From: a virus
Virus record (IMG/VR): IMGVR_UViG_3300007540_000034
Span: 1 to 37,747 of that record
Length of the DNA stretch: 37,747 bases
Reading direction: 5' to 3' (one strand)
Shown: positions 35,160 through 37,747 of the stretch, piece after piece
Position numbering within the stretch: position 1 is the first letter of the stretch
How the letters are laid out: each line of letters begins with the position of its first letter
Notes under the pieces: model-generated
What the model was told of the DNA's origin: nothing
Seen by the model: only the letters and a program-made list of their open reading frames with translations
Databases searched by the model: none
Position numbers and translations under genes: made by a program

Positions 35160-37747
35160 TTACTGCACCTCTATTGCCGTCACTAAGGCGCAGTAACTAG
35201 CTGTTGTTGATAAACCAGCGGGGGCTGTTACTGATGCAGCATCTGTCGAGGCTTTGATGTGCCATGAGTAACCTGAGCCACTTGGTGTGTACCTGAGATC
35301 ACCGTTGCTTGCTCCAATATCAAAGCCGACAACAAAGCCATCAGCACCATTATCAGACAACTCAACCCAGTCGCTCCATACAGAGCCACCAGTAGGAATG
35401 TTAAATGCTCCATCACCGTTCAACGTAAGTGCAACTTGAGTGCCTTGGTAGTCCCAAGCATTACCACTTGTTGCTTTAGCGTCGATGTAAATCGCGTCGA
35501 TATCAATGTCACCCGCTGTAGATGCTTCCATCTTTATACGTACTTTAGTGAAACTTTGAGTTGCTACCGCTGACGACGGTATCTGTGATCTAAAGGTGTA
35601 ATTCGTATTGCCACCACTATTCCCAGTAAGAGCAATGGATTGGATAGTTGCACCAGCCCGATACTGTGCCGCTGTACCTGTGTAGAGCGGGTGTGTGTCT
35701 GGTAGGTTCTGGGTTGCTAGTGCGTTGGCTTGCGTCAATGCCGTGTTAGCAAAGGGGCGCTGGCCAAAGTTGCACGTCATAGTGTGCTGCGCATTAACAG
35801 ACCTTAAACTCGGAGAGAACCACTCTGTCGTACTAATACCCGTTACGTCTGATCCGATCTGGGTGCCGCTGTCATCAAAGAATTGTAGTGTGCCGTTGTT
35901 ATACTTGACGCCGATTACATCGCCATTAGTCACAGAGCCAACCCCTGTCTGATCCGCAACATCATCAATGTATATTGCACCCTGTTGTGCATCATACACC
36001 CAATAGTTCGGAGCAATGCCAGTGGCGTCGTTTAAGTTTGCGTCTGCATTAGCAAAACCGAGTTGACAATAGTTAGTGGCTTTATTATCGACAGTAACTT
36101 CAAACTCTACATGCTGATCGCCCTTAAACCAGATAGTAGATCGAATACCACCATCAGTTAACCCAGACGGGGAAACCCACTTTGTATTCCCTTCTGACAG
36201 TGTGATTGTGTTAGTCGTAACGTCGTTAGGATTAAGCGTTGCAAAATTACCAATTCCATCATCAGCACTATCAGTTGGCGTGTCTTCTAGTTGATCGGAT
36301 GCGGTGAAGTTGTTGGCTGTGAAGTCATTACCGATAACGCCAACACTTTCGTCGGTCCACGAAATATCATCGAAGTTTGTATTCGTGTTACCAAACATGA
36401 TGTTCGTCGTGCCAGACCATGCAGCCGAGAATGTGTGTTTGATAGTTCCATCCGCTGCGTCAATAGCTAAGATCGTTGATCCGACACGTTTGATGGTGGC
36501 AGTTGTTCCGTTTGAGAAATCCGCATTTGGTGAACCGCTATCATTCGTGCTGCCGCTGTAGTAGTTGTTATTCCCACCATCGATCATTGCCGAGTTAGTC
36601 ATGGACTTTAGACCGCCATCTGCATCAGCAGAGTTGAACGTACCCTGTTCCGCAGCATCATAAACAGCAAAACGGAAACCTGTGGCGTTGTCTACTTGTA
36701 TGCCTGTAACCTCAAAGTCTCCGGTCAGCTCTTCTGCTGCGTAGATGGAAGTTGCAGCACCGTGGTCAAGATCGTCACCGCTAAATGTTGTATTACCTGT
36801 GTCACCAGCCCAAGCCCCCGAAGTGCTTGCCGTTGGTGTTGCGGTCGTAGCTGTATCCTTACCAAAGTCTGAACTATCTGCAAAGTCCAACTGGAAGCCG
36901 TTGGGACCAAATCCGTCTCGTCCTGATACATGAATGCAAGATAATGCCCTGTTGTTATTGCCGTTAGTGTTAATAACACCTGATATAGCAAGACTGCCGC
37001 TTGATACAGTCGCCGAACCAACAGCAAAGCCCTGTGAAGTGTCGTATGACAAGTCAGCGTCTTCTGTAACACCAGAGAATGTAACTGCTGCATCATTGCC
37101 GCCATCAGTCTGAGTAACGCAAGCTAATGCAAAGCCATTGCTAGTCGGAGTATTGAGTGTCGCACTGACCAGTGTTGTTGAACCACTGTCTTGAGCTGTT
37201 GCCCAGATAACAGGGTTTTCAATAACAGTTGTATAAACACCGATAGCACAAGTTTCTGAGTTTGAATTAAACGTAATAACAATGTCACCAGTTGTACCCG
37301 AAGGAACATTAGCAATTACAAAAGCCGATAACTGAGCATCAATACTATCTTCTTCAACAAGTACACGAGCCGCGACGCCGCCGATTGTGCAACTACTAAC
37401 AGCTAATCCAGCCCCCGCAGAACGCTTGCCATTAATCGCTAAGATAACTTGGCGATTGGCATGAGCAGTGCCGATGCTTTCACTTGAAAACGTGTAAACG
37501 CTATTGTTATTTGTATTGTCTGTATTCGTGCCAATAAATGTAACAGTTGGCGCTGCATCTGTTATTGTAGTCGCGTCAAACTCAATCGGGTTCCAAAATC
37601 CGTCGTCTAATTCACCGAAGCTGGTAGCATCAAGTGCAGCGCCGTCAACTAATATTGGGAGAGCCATGAGTCCATCTGTGTAAACGTTAGCGCCACTACC
37701 AGTGAGTGCGCCTATCTCATGTTTATATGAACTACTATTGATATGAG
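35160..37747 (-). CDS. LamG/SPRY-type tail appendage protein, C-terminal part (enters from right edge)
   Basis: The reading frame is open from base 37745 to the stop at 35160. An internal ATG at 37667 gives 835 residues but has no ribosome-binding site, and the 26 codons before it (SSYKHEIGALTGSGANVYTD) continue the LamG-like domain whose beginning is at 1-224. After LVDGAALDATSFGELDDG-FWNPIEFD the protein has beta-rich domains, including a SPRY/concanavalin-like one at about residues 460-615 counted from 37667 (ATLNPNDVTTNTITLSEGNT, then DVIGVKYNNGTLQFFDDSGT), and a C-terminal Gly/Ser-rich part with SSVNAQHTMTCNFGQRPF-type segments. It is probably a receptor-binding virion protein. It closes the appendage cluster before the small membrane genes. 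Confidence 0.83.
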   Translation of the reverse strand, partial: HINSSSYKHEIGALTGSGANVYTDGLMALPILVDGAALDATSFGELDDGFWNPIEFDATTITDAAPTVTFIGTNTDNTNNNSVYTFSSESIGTAHANRQVILAINGKRSAGAGLAVSSCTIGGVAARVLVEEDSIDAQLSAFVIANVPSGTTGDIVITFNSNSETCAIGVYTTVIENPVIWATAQDSGSTTLVSATLNTPTSNGFALACVTQTDGGNDAAVTFSGVTEDADLSYDTSQGFAVGSATVSSGSLAISGVINTNGNNNRALSCIHVSGRDGFGPNGFQLDFADSSDFGKDTATTATPTASTSGAWAGDTGNTTFSGDDLDHGAATSIYAAEELTGDFEVTGIQVDNATGFRFAVYDAAEQGTFNSADADGGLKSMTNSAMIDGGNNNYYSGSTNDSGSPNADFSNGTTATIKRVGSTILAIDAADGTIKHTFSAAWSGTTNIMFGNTNTNFDDISWTDESVGVIGNDFTANNFTASDQLEDTPTDSADDGIGNFATLNPNDVTTNTITLSEGNTKWVSPSGLTDGGIRSTIWFKGDQHVEFEVTVDNKATNYCQLGFANADANLNDATGIAPNYWVYDAQQGAIYIDDVADQTGVGSVTNGDVIGVKYNNGTLQFFDDSGTQIGSDVTGISTTEWFSPSLRSVNAQHTMTCNFGQRPFANTALTQANALATQNLPDTHPLYTGTAAQYRAGATIQSIALTGNSGGNTNYTFRSQIPSSAVATQSFTKVRIKMEASTAGDIDIDAIYIDAKATSGNAWDYQGTQVALTLNGDGAFNIPTGGSVWSDWVELSDNGADGFVVGFDIGASNGDLRYTPSGSGYSWHIKASTDAASVTAPAGLSTTASYCALVTAIEVQ

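Noticed and set aside
1-37747. Temperate phage (integrase, excisionase, CI-type repressor, attachment site)
   Set aside because: No recombinase of either family and no full-length repressor; only two small helix-turn-helix proteins. The short missing sequence could hold little more.
1-37747. Phage RNA or DNA polymerase as in T7-like podoviruses
   Set aside because: No palm-domain motifs in any open frame; the gene order of virion proteins is T7-like but the replication set is not.
1-37747. Direct terminal repeats at the two window ends
   Set aside because: The first and last 60 bases share no sequence; the relation between the ends is a split gene, not a repeat.
1-37747. tRNA genes
   Set aside because: No cloverleaf with the TTCRA arm seen on either strand in the intergenic stretches; gaps are too short apart from 20167-20703, which holds none.

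Overview
The window is almost the whole genome of a small tailed phage with a short tail (podovirus-like), probably lytic. It encodes a head-to-tail connector portal, two tail-tube proteins of the T7 gp11/gp12 kind, a set of internal virion (ejection) proteins, two tail-fibre genes, both terminase subunits and a holin/lysozyme pair. I see no integrase, no repressor module, no tRNA, no CRISPR array, and neither a phage RNA polymerase nor a DNA polymerase, so it must use host polymerases. The host cannot be read from the sequence. The small-gene repertoire (Bbp19-like protein, GP88 family, 2OG-Fe(II) oxygenase, Cas4-like nuclease plus SSB, DUF6378) is the sort seen in proteobacterial, often aquatic, phages. 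That is an inference only.

Layout. (1) Positions 20166 down to 1, minus strand: packaging and virion genes in the order small terminase, 2OG oxygenase, a hypothetical gene, large terminase, GNAT acetyltransferase, three small genes, portal, Bbp19-like, scaffold, a small gene, major capsid, decoration-like protein, tail tube A and B, four internal virion proteins, tail fibre, and the first 74 codons of a LamG-type fibre gene that runs off the left edge. (2) Positions 37747 down to 31138, also minus strand: the rest of what looks like the same LamG-type gene enters from the right edge, followed by small membrane and basic proteins, a calcineurin-type phosphoesterase, holin, lysozyme and one small gene. 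The two parts read as one late operon cut at the window edges, so the genome is probably circular or circularly permuted. (3) Positions 20704-23434, plus strand: an early-type operon of ten small unknown proteins and one GP88-family protein. It has a sigma70-like promoter at its head, a strong intrinsic terminator at its end, and a recurring ribosome-binding linker between genes. (4) Positions 27818 down to 23474, minus strand: replication genes (zinc-finger protein, coiled coil, HNH endonuclease, Hjc-like resolvase, DUF6378, a helix-turn-helix initiator carrying three 24-bp iterons, and a Twinkle-like primase-helicase). (5) Positions 27979-31184, plus strand: recombination genes (Cas4/RecB-like nuclease, SSB) with small regulators, behind a near-consensus promoter.

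Control sits in two divergent intergenic regions (20167-20703 and 27819-27978) and two convergent ends (23395-23473 and 31138-31184). The most interesting non-coding signals are the iterons inside the initiator gene (candidate origin), a G-quadruplex motif facing a one-way terminator, a gene cassette bracketed by a 22-nt repeat, a multi-hairpin leader at 28153-28243, and an RNA that could hide the ribosome-binding site of the initiator gene.
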